A stretch of 64,000 nt of DNA from Polyangiaceae bacterium (GTDB lineage: Bacteria > Myxococcota_A > Polyangia > Polyangiales > Polyangiaceae). How positions within the stretch are numbered: position 1 is the first letter of the stretch; every line of letters starts with the position of its first letter. Shown one piece after another: positions 8,265-16,469 of this stretch. Below the pieces are notes generated by a model that did not search any database, was not told where the DNA came from, and worked only from the letters and a program-made list of their open reading frames with translations. The stretch lies in NCBI GenBank assembly GCA_025937895.1, contig JAICQL010000013.1:1-64000 (forward strand). Direction: 5' to 3'. A program made the translations under genes and the position numbers.

Positions 8265-9407
8265 ATGGCCTTAGTCTTCGAGAGTGACGCGTACCGCTCG
8301 GACCCCGCTCGCCCGGGCACCCATGCCCTGGTGGTCGGCATCGGCGAATATCCCTATCTCCTGGGCGGCAGCCACGAGCGGCAGGAGGTCGTGGGCGAGC
8401 TCGCGCTGAAGCAGCTCACCTCGTCACCAGCTTCGGCGCGCGCCGTGTGTGACTGGCTGCTGGGCACGGGCACCTTCGCAGGGGTGGCCAATGCGGGCCT
8501 GCACAATCCAGCGGCGCCGCTGGCCACGGTGGACGTGCTGCTCAGCGCCGCCGATGATCACACGGACGTGCCCAGCGCGGAGCGCCTGGTGTCGGCGATT
8601 CTGGACTGGAAGGACCGCTGCGACACGAGCGAGGCCAACGTCGCCTTCCTGTATGTCTGCGGCCATGGCTTGCAGCTGACCGATCTGGTCCTGTTGGCCA
8701 GCGACTTCGGCGATCCTCACCATCGCGGCAACCTGTGGAAAGGCGCGCTGAGCCTGGACTCGATCCACCAGGGCATGGCCAAGTGTAAGGCGCGCCAGCA
8801 GTTCCTGTTTTTTGACTGCTGCCGTGCCTATCAGACTCAGCTACGAGTGCGGGTTGCCACGGGCGTCCAGGCCTTCGACGACCTGGTGGACGATCCGCGG
8901 CGCCACCACATCGCCGCGTACGCCACTCTGGAGGGCGAATACGCCTTTGGCGCCATCCATCAGCCTTCATACTTCACGGCCGCGCTGCTGGATGGGCTGA
9001 GCGGCTTCGGCTCGGAGCCGGGAAACGGGGGCTGGGAGGTCACGAACGGCTCGCTCTCGCGTGCGCTGCACAAACTCATGGAGTTCGACACCAAGACCAC
9101 GCCCAACCGCCAGATGGTGGAGGGCCGCTTGACGGGAGACGCTGTGCTCCACCGGCTGCGGGAGCGGCCCAAGGTGAAGCTCCGGGTGGAGTGCCAGCCC
9201 GCCCACCGTATGGGCGGCGCCACCTTCAGCATCACTTGCGCCGCCGAGTCCTACACGCATCGCGGGCAGGATGGGCCCTTCACGAGCCTCATCAGCCCGG
9301 GCGAGTGGGCGTTCGAGCTGCGACACGATGACGCCAACCTGAGCCCACAGCACGATCTCGTGTTGTGTGTTCCTCCCACGTTTCCCAAGTTGTTCCAGGT
9401 GGTGTGA
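8265..9407 (+). CDS. caspase-family (C14) cysteine protease
   Basis: The start is ATG 8265, giving 380 aa. The caspase fold is seen as HALVVGIGEYPYL (20-32), the catalytic histidine in YVCGHG (H134) and the catalytic cysteine in FFDCCRA (C186 by alignment with D-A-C-R motifs; C185 also present). Both catalytic residues are present, so it should be an active protease. Residues 300-380 form a C-terminal beta-rich extension (KVKLRVECQP, GATFSITC, PGEWAFEL). No death-fold or effector-associated adaptor is visible at the N-terminus, so activation probably depends on a partner, perhaps the next gene, which starts 2 nt after the stop. In known bacterial conflict systems such caspases kill or arrest infected cells. 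Confidence 0.9.
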   Translation: MALVFESDAYRSDPARPGTHALVVGIGEYPYLLGGSHERQEVVGELALKQLTSSPASARAVCDWLLGTGTFAGVANAGLHNPAAPLATVDVLLSAADDHTDVPSAERLVSAILDWKDRCDTSEANVAFLYVCGHGLQLTDLVLLASDFGDPHHRGNLWKGALSLDSIHQGMAKCKARQQFLFFDCCRAYQTQLRVRVATGVQAFDDLVDDPRRHHIAAYATLEGEYAFGAIHQPSYFTAALLDGLSGFGSEPGNGGWEVTNGSLSRALHKLMEFDTKTTPNRQMVEGRLTGDAVLHRLRERPKVKLRVECQPAHRMGGATFSITCAAESYTHRGQDGPFTSLISPGEWAFELRHDDANLSPQHDLVLCVPPTFPKLFQVV

Positions 9408-9409
9408 AC

Positions 9410-10639
9410 ATGGCGCGGATCAGCTTGAGCTTGTTCCTCCCGGTGTCCTCCGGTGAGCGCTTCGTGGCTACCTGGGACATATTGAGCGAGGAGCTGGAGG
9501 TGGTGGCGCGCGGCGCGTTTCTCTCGCGGCAAGAGGTCGACGTGTCGCTGTCTCCAGGCAGCTACTGGGCCCGAATCCTGCTGCCCAGCGGCGAGGTGAG
9601 CTCGCGCAAGTTCAAACTGGACCATGATGCGGCGCACCTCGATCTGCCCTTCATGCCGGCGCAACGGAGCCGTCACGAGTGGCTGAGCTGGGTCACGTTC
9701 AGTGAATCACTGGCCGGCATGGATGAGTCGGCAGCGAGGATCTTCGGTGATTTCTGGGCGCGCAGCTGGACGTTCGAGGGCAGCGGCTGGTTGCTGGACG
9801 AGCAGATCCAGCGGGCAGAGATCCGCCAGGATGAGTCGCTGATGCAGCTGGAGCTCGGACGAGGGCGGGGCCGCCTGTTGGCCTTGCAGCTCGGCGGCCG
9901 CGACATTGCCTCGCGCTTCGTCATCCTGCCCGAGGCGGCACGCATCTTGATCACGCCGGTGACCCTCCCGGGGCAGAGCTCGGCGCGCCCGCACGACATC
10001 GAGCTGCACGTCTCGCTGGAGAGCTCGGTCGCCGATCATCTGGCGCGCTTTCTGACGATGGGCGGGGCGAGTCAGCTCCGCGCGATCGATGTCAGCTTGC
10101 TGAGCGGTGAAGGCATGGCGCTGCTCGAGGGCAAGCTCCGTGACCCGCTGGGCGCGGCGGTCGGCGGCTACTTCCTGTTGCAGCACTCGCAGCCGCCCCC
10201 GCTGGACTGGCTGCAGCGCCTCTCACGGCTTTCGCCCTGGCTGGCAGACAGCGCCATCCTGTATGCGAGCGCGCTGCTGAGGTATCGCGGTCGCGCCGAG
10301 CTGAGCCAGGCGGGTGAGTACCTGCATGCCGCAGCGCAGCGCGGCTACCCGGTGTTGCAGCGCGGCATCGAGATGTTCCTGGATGCGCGGCGCGTGCTCG
10401 TGTCCAGCAAGGTCCCGCTCTCTGCCGAGGTTGAGGCCTACGCCCTGCTGTGCGCGGCCGCGCGGGCCCACGGCACCCGGCAGACGGCCTTCACCACGTT
10501 TTATGGCACGGCGCCGAACGCGCCCGGCGGCGTCCGCCCCGACGCTGATCCCAACGGGCTGCTGGAGCTGAACGCGCAGCCGCGCAGTTATGTGCCAGCC
10601 GCTCAGGCCGAGCGCAGCCTCAATCTCTCCCGTTCCTGA
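9410..10639 (+). CDS. caspase-associated beta-sandwich plus helical-repeat protein, function unknown
   Basis: ATG 9410 has AGGTGG 8 nt upstream. GTG 9404, overlapping the caspase stop, is the alternative. The product is 409 aa. Residues 1-85 look like a small beta-sandwich (ISLSLFLPVSSGERFVATWD, GSYWARILLPSGEV). The middle, roughly 90-230, is unrecognised. From about 240 there is a helical segment with a D-P-x-x-A-x-x-x-x-Y-x-L-L signature (LRDPLGAAVGGYFLLQ) followed by LSRLSPWLADSAILYASALL and TPR-like helices (AGEYLHAAAQRGYPVL). From memory, similar segments sit beside bacterial caspases, but I cannot name a domain. It is the third gene of the MBL-caspase operon and a candidate sensor, adaptor or substrate. 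Confidence 0.7.
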   Translation: MARISLSLFLPVSSGERFVATWDILSEELEVVARGAFLSRQEVDVSLSPGSYWARILLPSGEVSSRKFKLDHDAAHLDLPFMPAQRSRHEWLSWVTFSESLAGMDESAARIFGDFWARSWTFEGSGWLLDEQIQRAEIRQDESLMQLELGRGRGRLLALQLGGRDIASRFVILPEAARILITPVTLPGQSSARPHDIELHVSLESSVADHLARFLTMGGASQLRAIDVSLLSGEGMALLEGKLRDPLGAAVGGYFLLQHSQPPPLDWLQRLSRLSPWLADSAILYASALLRYRGRAELSQAGEYLHAAAQRGYPVLQRGIEMFLDARRVLVSSKVPLSAEVEAYALLCAAARAHGTRQTAFTTFYGTAPNAPGGVRPDADPNGLLELNAQPRSYVPAAQAERSLNLSRS

Positions 10640-10827
10640 GCCGCAGGCGCGCCGGCCGCCGATCGACAAATCATCGACAAATCATGAGGGCCGGGCATCA
10701 GGCGCGGGCGAAGGCGGCCGTTTGTCTCGCTTCTGGAGGCATTCCAGGCCCACAGCTCGGGTGACCCACTCACTGCCCGAGCTCCTCTTCCCAGCTCCGC
10801 CGCCCTGGACGCTCCCCGCTACGGAGA

Positions 10828-13512
10828 ATGGCCAGTCACCGCATCCTTGCCGTCGGCAACCCAGCGCTGCTCTCCCGGGAGTTGCTCGCCGCTGGCCATA
10901 CCGTCCAGCACTCGCCGATGAACCGCGGGCTCTGGACAGCTCTGGCCAGCGGGGCGTGGGACGCCTGCCTGTTCGAGGAAGAGCGCCTGTGTGCGGAGGT
11001 CTACGACCTGATCCAACACGCCCGTGAAACACAGCCGCACCTGGCGCTGCTGGTCGCCGCCGACGAGCAGACCACCGTGTTCGACGCCACCCTGGTCAGC
11101 GGCGCCGACGACTGGCTGAGGGCGAGCTGCGCGGACCGCCCCGCGGCTCGCGTGCTCGAGCAGGCGATCGAGTTCCGGCGCACCCGCGCCCGCCGCCGCA
11201 TCGCCGCGCCGCAGTGCCATGTGGTGGTGCTCGACTGGGATCAGCTGGAAGCTCCGGCAGCTCGGGCCGCCCTGGCGCGCCAGGGCTTTGCGGTGACCCG
11301 AGCTCTCGATGCCCGGGGCGCGCTGCGCGAGCTGCGCCTGGGCTCGGCCGACGTGCTGATCACTCCGCCATCCGTCTCCATCAACGGCACCGGCATCGTG
11401 GCGGCGGCGCTGCGCTATGATCCGCGACTGCGCGTGGTGGTGGCCAGCGACGTGGCGGATCTGGAGGGCACGGCTGCGGCCATGGGCCAGGGCGCGCACG
11501 ACTACTTGCTGCGCCCGGTGGGCAGCGAGCAGGCGCTGGGTGCCGTGACGGGTGCCTGGTCGGCGCACGCCAACACCTCGCCCAGCGGCGAGCGGCGCGC
11601 TCAGCTGCTGCAGGTGCTGCTGCTCGAGCCAGAGCGGCTGCAGGCGCAGCTGGTGGAGCAGCTGCTGGAGCAGGAAGGCCGCTTTTCCACCACGATCGTG
11701 CGCGACCTGGCCCAGGCCCGGCGCCGGCTGGCAGAGCGGCACTTCGACGCCATCCTGTACCGCCCCGTGGGCGGCCGCAGCGAGGCGATCCGCTTCCTGC
11801 ACGAGCTGAGCTGTGTGGAGCCACAGCCGGCCACCATCTTGCTGGCACCGGGGGCCAACCCCAGTTTCCACGAGCAGGCGCTGCGCATGGGCGCTCAGGA
11901 CATCGTCAGCCGCCAGCGCCTGGGCAACGAGGCGCTGGGGGCACGGGTGCGTAACGCCGTACACCGCAACCAGTACCGGCTGGCGCACGAGCGCTTCGTG
12001 CGTGATCTGCAGCTGCGCGAGGCGAGCCAGCAAGAGGTGGTGCGGCGCAGCGGCGATGCCATCCTGATCGTGGATGGCCAGGGCTCGGTGGTGTTCTGCA
12101 ACCCGGCTGCAGAGCGCATGTTCTCGCGCGCCGAGCGCCAGCTGCAGGGGCAGCATTTTCCCTTCGAGCCCAGCTCGCACGGCTCGCGCGAGATCCAGAT
12201 CCGCGACGGTGAGAGCCCGTGTGTGGCCGAGATGACGGAGGTGGCGATCGACTGGAACGGCGCGCCCGCGCGGCTGATCTCGCTGCGCGATACCACCGAG
12301 CGCCAGCAGGCCCAGGTGCTGCGCGATCGCCTGGCGCACAGCGAGCGCCTGGCGGCCATCGGCCAGCTCGCGGCGGGGGTCACCCACGAGATCAACAACC
12401 CTGCCACGTACGTGGTCGCCAACCTGACCACGATGCTCGACGTCTTGACGGCACTCGAGCTCGACCCCTCGGCGCGCGACGATACGCGGGCCAAGCTGCG
12501 CGAGCTGGGTGATATGGTGCGCGAGAACCTGGACGGGATGTCGCGCATCCGCTCCATCACCAATGATCTGCGGACCTTCTCGCGCATCGACAGCCAGGAG
12601 GTGTCGCTGGTCGACCTGAACGAGTGTGTGATGTCCGCGTGCAAGATCGCCTTCAGCGAGATCCGGCAGCGCGCCCACCTGATCCAGGCGCTGGGCGACG
12701 TGCCACCCATCGCGGGGTCACGCGGCAAGCTGGCGCAGGTGGTGACCAACTTGCTGGTCAACGCGGCGCAGGCCATCCCCGAGGGCAACGTGGAGCAGCA
12801 CCGCGTGACGGTGCGCACCGGGCTGGACGGCGATGAGCTCTGGCTGCAGGTGGAGGACACCGGTCGCGGCATCCCGGCGCCCATCCGCGCCAAGATCTTT
12901 GACCCGTTCTTCACGACCAAGGCGCGCGCGCAGGGCACGGGCCTCGGCCTGGCGCTGTGCGCCGACATCGTGCGGCAGCATCAGGGCAGCATCAGCGTGC
13001 GCTCGCAGCCCGACAGCGGGCACACCTGCTTCGAGGTGCGGCTGCCGCTCGACACGCAGCTGGAGCTCAGCCCGCCCACGCCCGCCGCCTCACAGGTCGT
13101 GCCCCGGCGGCGCAAGTCGCGCCGGCTGAGCGTGCTCTTGATCGACGACGAGCCGCTGGTGCTGCGCTCGCTGCGGCGCATGCTGGCGGAGCACCACGTG
13201 GACACGGCGCAGAGCGGCCAGGAGGCGCTGCAGCTGCTCGAGCGCAAGCGCACCTACGACCTGATCTTCTGTGATCTGATGATGCCCGAGATGGACGGCA
13301 CCGTCGTCCATGCCGAGCTGGAGCGGCGCATGCCGGAGCTGCTCGAGCGGCTGGTGTTCTGCAGCGGCGGGGCGTTCACCGCACGCACCAAGCAGTTCCT
13401 GGAGCAGACCCAGCGCCCGCTGGTGGAGAAGCCGCTCACCCGCGAGAGCTTCGAGCGCGTGGTGGCAGAGCAGCTGGGCGAGCGCCGGCTCAGGGTGGTG
13501 GGCGAGGGCTGA
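10828..13512 (+). CDS. hybrid histidine kinase with three degenerate receivers, PAS, kinase core and C-terminal receiver
   Basis: The product is 894 aa and soluble. Residues 4-100, 130-235 and 260-378 each look like a receiver fold, but the phospho-Asp is lost: E50 in WDACLFE, T179/P180 in SADVLITP, R312 in FDAILYR. A PAS domain covers about 403-490 (SGDAILIVDGQGSVVFCNPA). The HisKA histidine is H520 (GVTHEINNP). HATPase motifs follow (NLLVNAAQ, DTGRGI, GTGLGLAL). A C-terminal receiver at 766-890 keeps D816 (LIFCDLMMPEMDG) and the late lysine (VEKPLT). The dead receivers probably act as interaction or sensing modules. No output regulator is adjacent, so phosphate may pass to a distant protein. 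Confidence 0.92.
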   Translation: MASHRILAVGNPALLSRELLAAGHTVQHSPMNRGLWTALASGAWDACLFEEERLCAEVYDLIQHARETQPHLALLVAADEQTTVFDATLVSGADDWLRASCADRPAARVLEQAIEFRRTRARRRIAAPQCHVVVLDWDQLEAPAARAALARQGFAVTRALDARGALRELRLGSADVLITPPSVSINGTGIVAAALRYDPRLRVVVASDVADLEGTAAAMGQGAHDYLLRPVGSEQALGAVTGAWSAHANTSPSGERRAQLLQVLLLEPERLQAQLVEQLLEQEGRFSTTIVRDLAQARRRLAERHFDAILYRPVGGRSEAIRFLHELSCVEPQPATILLAPGANPSFHEQALRMGAQDIVSRQRLGNEALGARVRNAVHRNQYRLAHERFVRDLQLREASQQEVVRRSGDAILIVDGQGSVVFCNPAAERMFSRAERQLQGQHFPFEPSSHGSREIQIRDGESPCVAEMTEVAIDWNGAPARLISLRDTTERQQAQVLRDRLAHSERLAAIGQLAAGVTHEINNPATYVVANLTTMLDVLTALELDPSARDDTRAKLRELGDMVRENLDGMSRIRSITNDLRTFSRIDSQEVSLVDLNECVMSACKIAFSEIRQRAHLIQALGDVPPIAGSRGKLAQVVTNLLVNAAQAIPEGNVEQHRVTVRTGLDGDELWLQVEDTGRGIPAPIRAKIFDPFFTTKARAQGTGLGLALCADIVRQHQGSISVRSQPDSGHTCFEVRLPLDTQLELSPPTPAASQVVPRRRKSRRLSVLLIDDEPLVLRSLRRMLAEHHVDTAQSGQEALQLLERKRTYDLIFCDLMMPEMDGTVVHAELERRMPELLERLVFCSGGAFTARTKQFLEQTQRPLVEKPLTRESFERVVAEQLGERRLRVVGEG

Positions 13513-13569
13513 TGCTCTGCGAGCTGCACCGGGCGGCTGGTGAGGACCGGCTCTGCCCGGGGCTCTTGC

Positions 13570-14058
13570 TCAGCTCACCGTCACGCTCGGAGCGCGGGGC
13601 GTCACCGGCCCATCCTCCTCCTCGTCATCTTCGGGCTGATCGGCGGCGTTCCACTCGTAGAGGTACGGCGGCTCGCGCGTGAAATCGCTGTAGCGCAGCC
13701 AGCTGGGGCGCACCCGCGCGTGCGTGATGCCGGGCCAGGCCAGGCGCTCTCGACCGTCCGGATAGGGCACGAAGTAACACTCCCGAATCCGCTCCAGCTC
13801 CGCGCCTTCCGGAAAGTCGACGGTGCCCTGCAGCTGCACGGTGACGGCATCGTCCCAGCCGATCACCAGCGCGATGCGCGGATCGGCGCGCAGGTTCTCA
13901 TACTTGCGAGTGGACTCGAGCGTGTCGAAGATGATCTCCAGCTGATCGCTGACGGCGATGCCCACCACTGCCGCCTGCGGTGAGCCGTCTGCCGCCACCG
14001 AGGCCTGCACGGCCAGCTTGTACCTGCGCAAAAAGGCGATCAGCTCTGCTCGCGTCAT
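13570..14058 (-). CDS. pyridoxamine 5'-phosphate oxidase-like flavin split-barrel protein
   Basis: The product is 162 aa from ATG 14058. The pattern LRRYKLAVQASVAADGSPQA, LEIIFDTLESTRKYENLRAD, RIALVIGWDD and VTVQLQGTV is typical of small PNPOx-like FMN-binding proteins. The family includes many flavin- or F420-dependent reductases and oxidases, so the substrate is not predictable. The tail after about residue 140 is acidic (PEDDEEEDG). It converges with the hybrid kinase gene; the 57-nt gap holds only a weak hairpin. Confidence 0.85.
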   Translation of the reverse strand: MTRAELIAFLRRYKLAVQASVAADGSPQAAVVGIAVSDQLEIIFDTLESTRKYENLRADPRIALVIGWDDAVTVQLQGTVDFPEGAELERIRECYFVPYPDGRERLAWPGITHARVRPSWLRYSDFTREPPYLYEWNAADQPEDDEEEDGPVTPRAPSVTVS

Positions 14059-14109
14059 GCCGGGGCTTGTATCATGCCGTGCACGGCCGGGTCACCTGAT
14101 GGGCGCCGC

Positions 14110-14919
14110 TCAACGGCTAAACCGGACGTTGACATTGACCGCGGTGGCGGCGGGGTTGCCCTTGCGGTCGAGCGCCGGCGCGAAGCGCTGCTCCAGCATG
14201 CAGGTGCGGGCCGCGGCGCCGAAGCCCTGGCCGCGCGGGGACTCCGAGATGACGCTCACCTTGCTGGCGACGCCGTCCCGGCTGACCACGACGCGCACCA
14301 GCGCGCTGGCCACGTCGTCCCGCGCCTGCGCAGGAAAGAAGCCGCGGCACGGGTCGGCATTGCGCAGCCGCGGCGCCTGGCTCAGGTCACCCGCGGCGGT
14401 CAAGCCGTCGCTCTGCGCCGGGCCGCGCAGCGGCTCCTTCCCGGTGCCGCCGAGCTGCGCCCCAGCGAGGCCGTGAGTGCCGGTGCCGCCCACCGCCACT
14501 ACCCCGGAGGAGAACGTGGTGCTGGTCGGATCGCTGGTGAAGTCGAACGCCTCTGCGCTCGGCTCGGGCTCGGGCGCGCTGGGCGCGGCCGTCATCACCG
14601 CCGCTGCCCTGGCGGCGGGCGGCGGAGCCACCGCCCTGGCCACGGCCCGCACGGGGGCAGGCGCGGGCGGCGGGGGCTCGGGCTCCACCACCGGCGGCGG
14701 GGGCGGCGGCTCGCGCTCGGCAAACTCCACCTCGACGGCCCGCGGCGCGAGCGGCGCGGCCGGCACATGCTCGGGCGCCCACAGCCCGAAGCCGAGGTGA
14801 ACGGCGCCGGCCAGCAGCAGCGCGATGCCGATGCGGCCCCGGTGCGGCTCGGCGGACTGCCAGAGCTCATTGAGGTGACTGCTCACTGGGGTCTCGAGGA
14901 CGGAAGTGGTCATGACCAT
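14110..14919 (-). CDS. tonB: energy transducer TonB
   Basis: The product is 269 aa; starts ATG 14919 and ATG 14913 are both possible. There is one N-terminal membrane anchor (GIALLLAGAVHLGFGLWAP, 31-49), a Pro-rich periplasm-spanning region (EREPPPPPPVVEPEPPPPAP) and a C-terminal domain with the AxVRVVVSRDG pattern near 215 that ends in NVNVRFSR. TonB passes proton-motive force from ExbBD to outer-membrane receptors. The gene begins directly after the exbD stop (TGAATG), so it is the third gene of exbB-exbD-tonB. The probable client receptor is divergently encoded at 16470. Confidence 0.9.
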   Translation of the reverse strand: MVMTTSVLETPVSSHLNELWQSAEPHRGRIGIALLLAGAVHLGFGLWAPEHVPAAPLAPRAVEVEFAEREPPPPPPVVEPEPPPPAPAPVRAVARAVAPPPAARAAAVMTAAPSAPEPEPSAEAFDFTSDPTSTTFSSGVVAVGGTGTHGLAGAQLGGTGKEPLRGPAQSDGLTAAGDLSQAPRLRNADPCRGFFPAQARDDVASALVRVVVSRDGVASKVSVISESPRGQGFGAAARTCMLEQRFAPALDRKGNPAATAVNVNVRFSR

Positions 14920-15351
14920 TCACTCACCAAAGCGGGGCGAGGGCTCACCCGCGTCTGCGGCGAAGGCGATGCGCGTGATGCCCACCTGTCGCAAGCTATC
15001 GACCACCTGCATCACCGTGCCATGGGTAGAGGCCTTCTCGGCGCTGACCAGCACGCGCAGGTCAGAATCGCCAGCGAACGCTTGCCTGGCCTCGGACTGC
15101 AGCTGCGCGCGGTCTGCCACCGGCTTGCCGTTGGCGGTGACCCGGGCCTGCGCGTCGACGGCCACGGCAAACACCGTCTGCGTGGCGCCCGCAGTGGCTG
15201 CCTTGGGCAGATCGAGCGGCACGCTCTGGCCGGCAATCAGCTTGGCCGTGACCATGAAGATGATGAGCAGCACCAGGGTGATGTCGACCAGGGGGGTGAC
15301 GTTGATGCCGGTGATGGCGTCGTCGGAACCGGAGTTGGTAGTGGCGGCCAT
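14920..15351 (-). CDS. exbD: ExbD biopolymer transport protein
   Basis: The product is 143 aa. It has the classic N-terminal ITGINVTPLVDITLVLLIIF segment with the membrane aspartate (LVDI) needed for proton coupling, one transmembrane helix, and a periplasmic domain (VLVSAEKAST, QVVDSLRQVGITRIAFA). It sits 2 nt after the exbB stop and directly before tonB. Confidence 0.95.
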   Translation of the reverse strand: MAATTNSGSDDAITGINVTPLVDITLVLLIIFMVTAKLIAGQSVPLDLPKAATAGATQTVFAVAVDAQARVTANGKPVADRAQLQSEARQAFAGDSDLRVLVSAEKASTHGTVMQVVDSLRQVGITRIAFAADAGEPSPRFGE

Positions 15352-15353
15352 GT

Positions 15354-16103
15354 TCAGCTCTCCAGAGAAGCGGCGGCGGTGTTGCTGCGGGGTAAGCTGG
15401 ACAGCGAGAGGCGCACGGCGCGCTGCGAGTCCGGGCTGCCGGCGCGCCCGGAGCTGCCTTGCGCCAGCGGTCCCCCACCCTGCAGGTACGAGAGCAGGAT
15501 GTGCTCGAGCGCCTCGGCGTTGCTCAGCGTGGTGCGGATGCGGCGCTGGAAGTAGTTGAAGGCGGCGACGGCGGGGATGGCCACGGCCAGACCGATGGCG
15601 GTGGCCACCAGCGCCTCGGCGATCGCGCCCATGATGTCGGTGCTGGCAGAGCCGCCGAGGCCGGCGCGCTGCAGCGCATCGAAGGCTTGCACGATGCCGA
15701 TCACGGTGCCCAGCAGCCCGACGAAGGGCGCGTTGTTACCCAGCGTGCCCAGGAACGACAGGCGCCGCTCCAGCTTGAGCCGGCCGATGGCGGTGGCGCT
15801 GGCCATGGCCTCGCGCGCAGCCTCCACACCGCGCTCGGCGTGATGCAGGCCGGCAGCGATGATGGCCACCTCGATCGAACGCGAGCCCTCGGTCAGCTCC
15901 CGCGCGCCGTGCAGATCGCCCTTGCTCAGCCGCTCCTCCAGGCTGCGCGCAAAGCGCTCCACCTTGACCGAGCTGGTGGCATAGAACCAGAGGCGCTCGA
16001 GCATCACGGCCAGGCTGAGCACGATGAGCCCGATCATCAGGAACATGATGGGGGAAGCTCCGAGCTCGAGCAGAATCTCTTTCGAACGTTCAACGATGTT
16101 CAT
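15354..16103 (-). CDS. exbB: ExbB/TolQ/MotA-family proton channel protein
   Basis: The frame opens at 16349 but homology begins at ATG 16103, giving 249 aa. Three membrane segments fit the family: SPIMFLMIGLIVLSLAVMLE (about 17-36), NNAPFVGLLGTVIGIVQAF and ALVATAIGLAVAIPAVAAFN. ExbB forms the pentameric proton channel that powers TonB. It is the first gene of exbBD-tonB, and its promoter should lie in the 366-bp divergent region that carries the tandem dyads. Confidence 0.95.
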   Translation of the reverse strand: MNIVERSKEILLELGASPIMFLMIGLIVLSLAVMLERLWFYATSSVKVERFARSLEERLSKGDLHGARELTEGSRSIEVAIIAAGLHHAERGVEAAREAMASATAIGRLKLERRLSFLGTLGNNAPFVGLLGTVIGIVQAFDALQRAGLGGSASTDIMGAIAEALVATAIGLAVAIPAVAAFNYFQRRIRTTLSNAEALEHILLSYLQGGGPLAQGSSGRAGSPDSQRAVRLSLSSLPRSNTAAASLES

Positions 16104-16469
16104 CTCAGTCTCCAGTGGGTGGCTGCCCCGCCCCTCAAGCAGCCGCCGTGCCAGCCGCGCGCGCCGTGCCGGAGCTGAACGGTCCCCGCGCGCGCGGCGG
16201 CGCTGAGCGGCGCGCGCAGCGGCTTTTCTGCCTGGCGCTGCAGCCGGCTCGGCAGCTGTCCGGAAGGCGCTGGCGGCGCGCGCGGCCAACCTGGCCGCAC
16301 CGCGGACGAGTGTCCGGCGCTCGCGGACGGACGTCCGCCGTCCGCGCACGGCTCGCGGCGCCGCTTCTACGACGATCTGCCGTGGTTCCTGCCGCGCGCG
16401 GCGCTGGCGCGGCGCTTGCTCAGGGGGCGGCTAGCGGCGGACGCACCCGCCGCAGCAGTGAGACACACG
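16104..16469. promoter_or_regulatory. exbB / TonB-receptor divergent region with tandem dyads
   Basis: A 366-bp gene-free stretch between divergent operons. It contains two dyads with 6-bp arms and 4-nt spacers: GCGGAC-gagt-GTCCGG at 16302-16317 and a perfect GCGGAC-ggac-GTCCGC at 16323-16338. Their starts are 21 bp apart, so a dimeric regulator would bind the same DNA face. A further GTCCGCG follows. No gene or RNA was seen in the rest. Confidence 0.5.

Noticed and set aside
10819-12678. 619-residue open frame on the minus strand
   Set aside because: It is antisense to the hybrid kinase, whose domains are unmistakable; long opposite-strand frames are expected at this GC content.
13513-13569. 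Terminator hairpin between the kinase and PNPOx-like genes
   Set aside because: Only a 6-bp stem (CCGGGC/GCCCGG) with a loop of about 20 nt; too weak to call.
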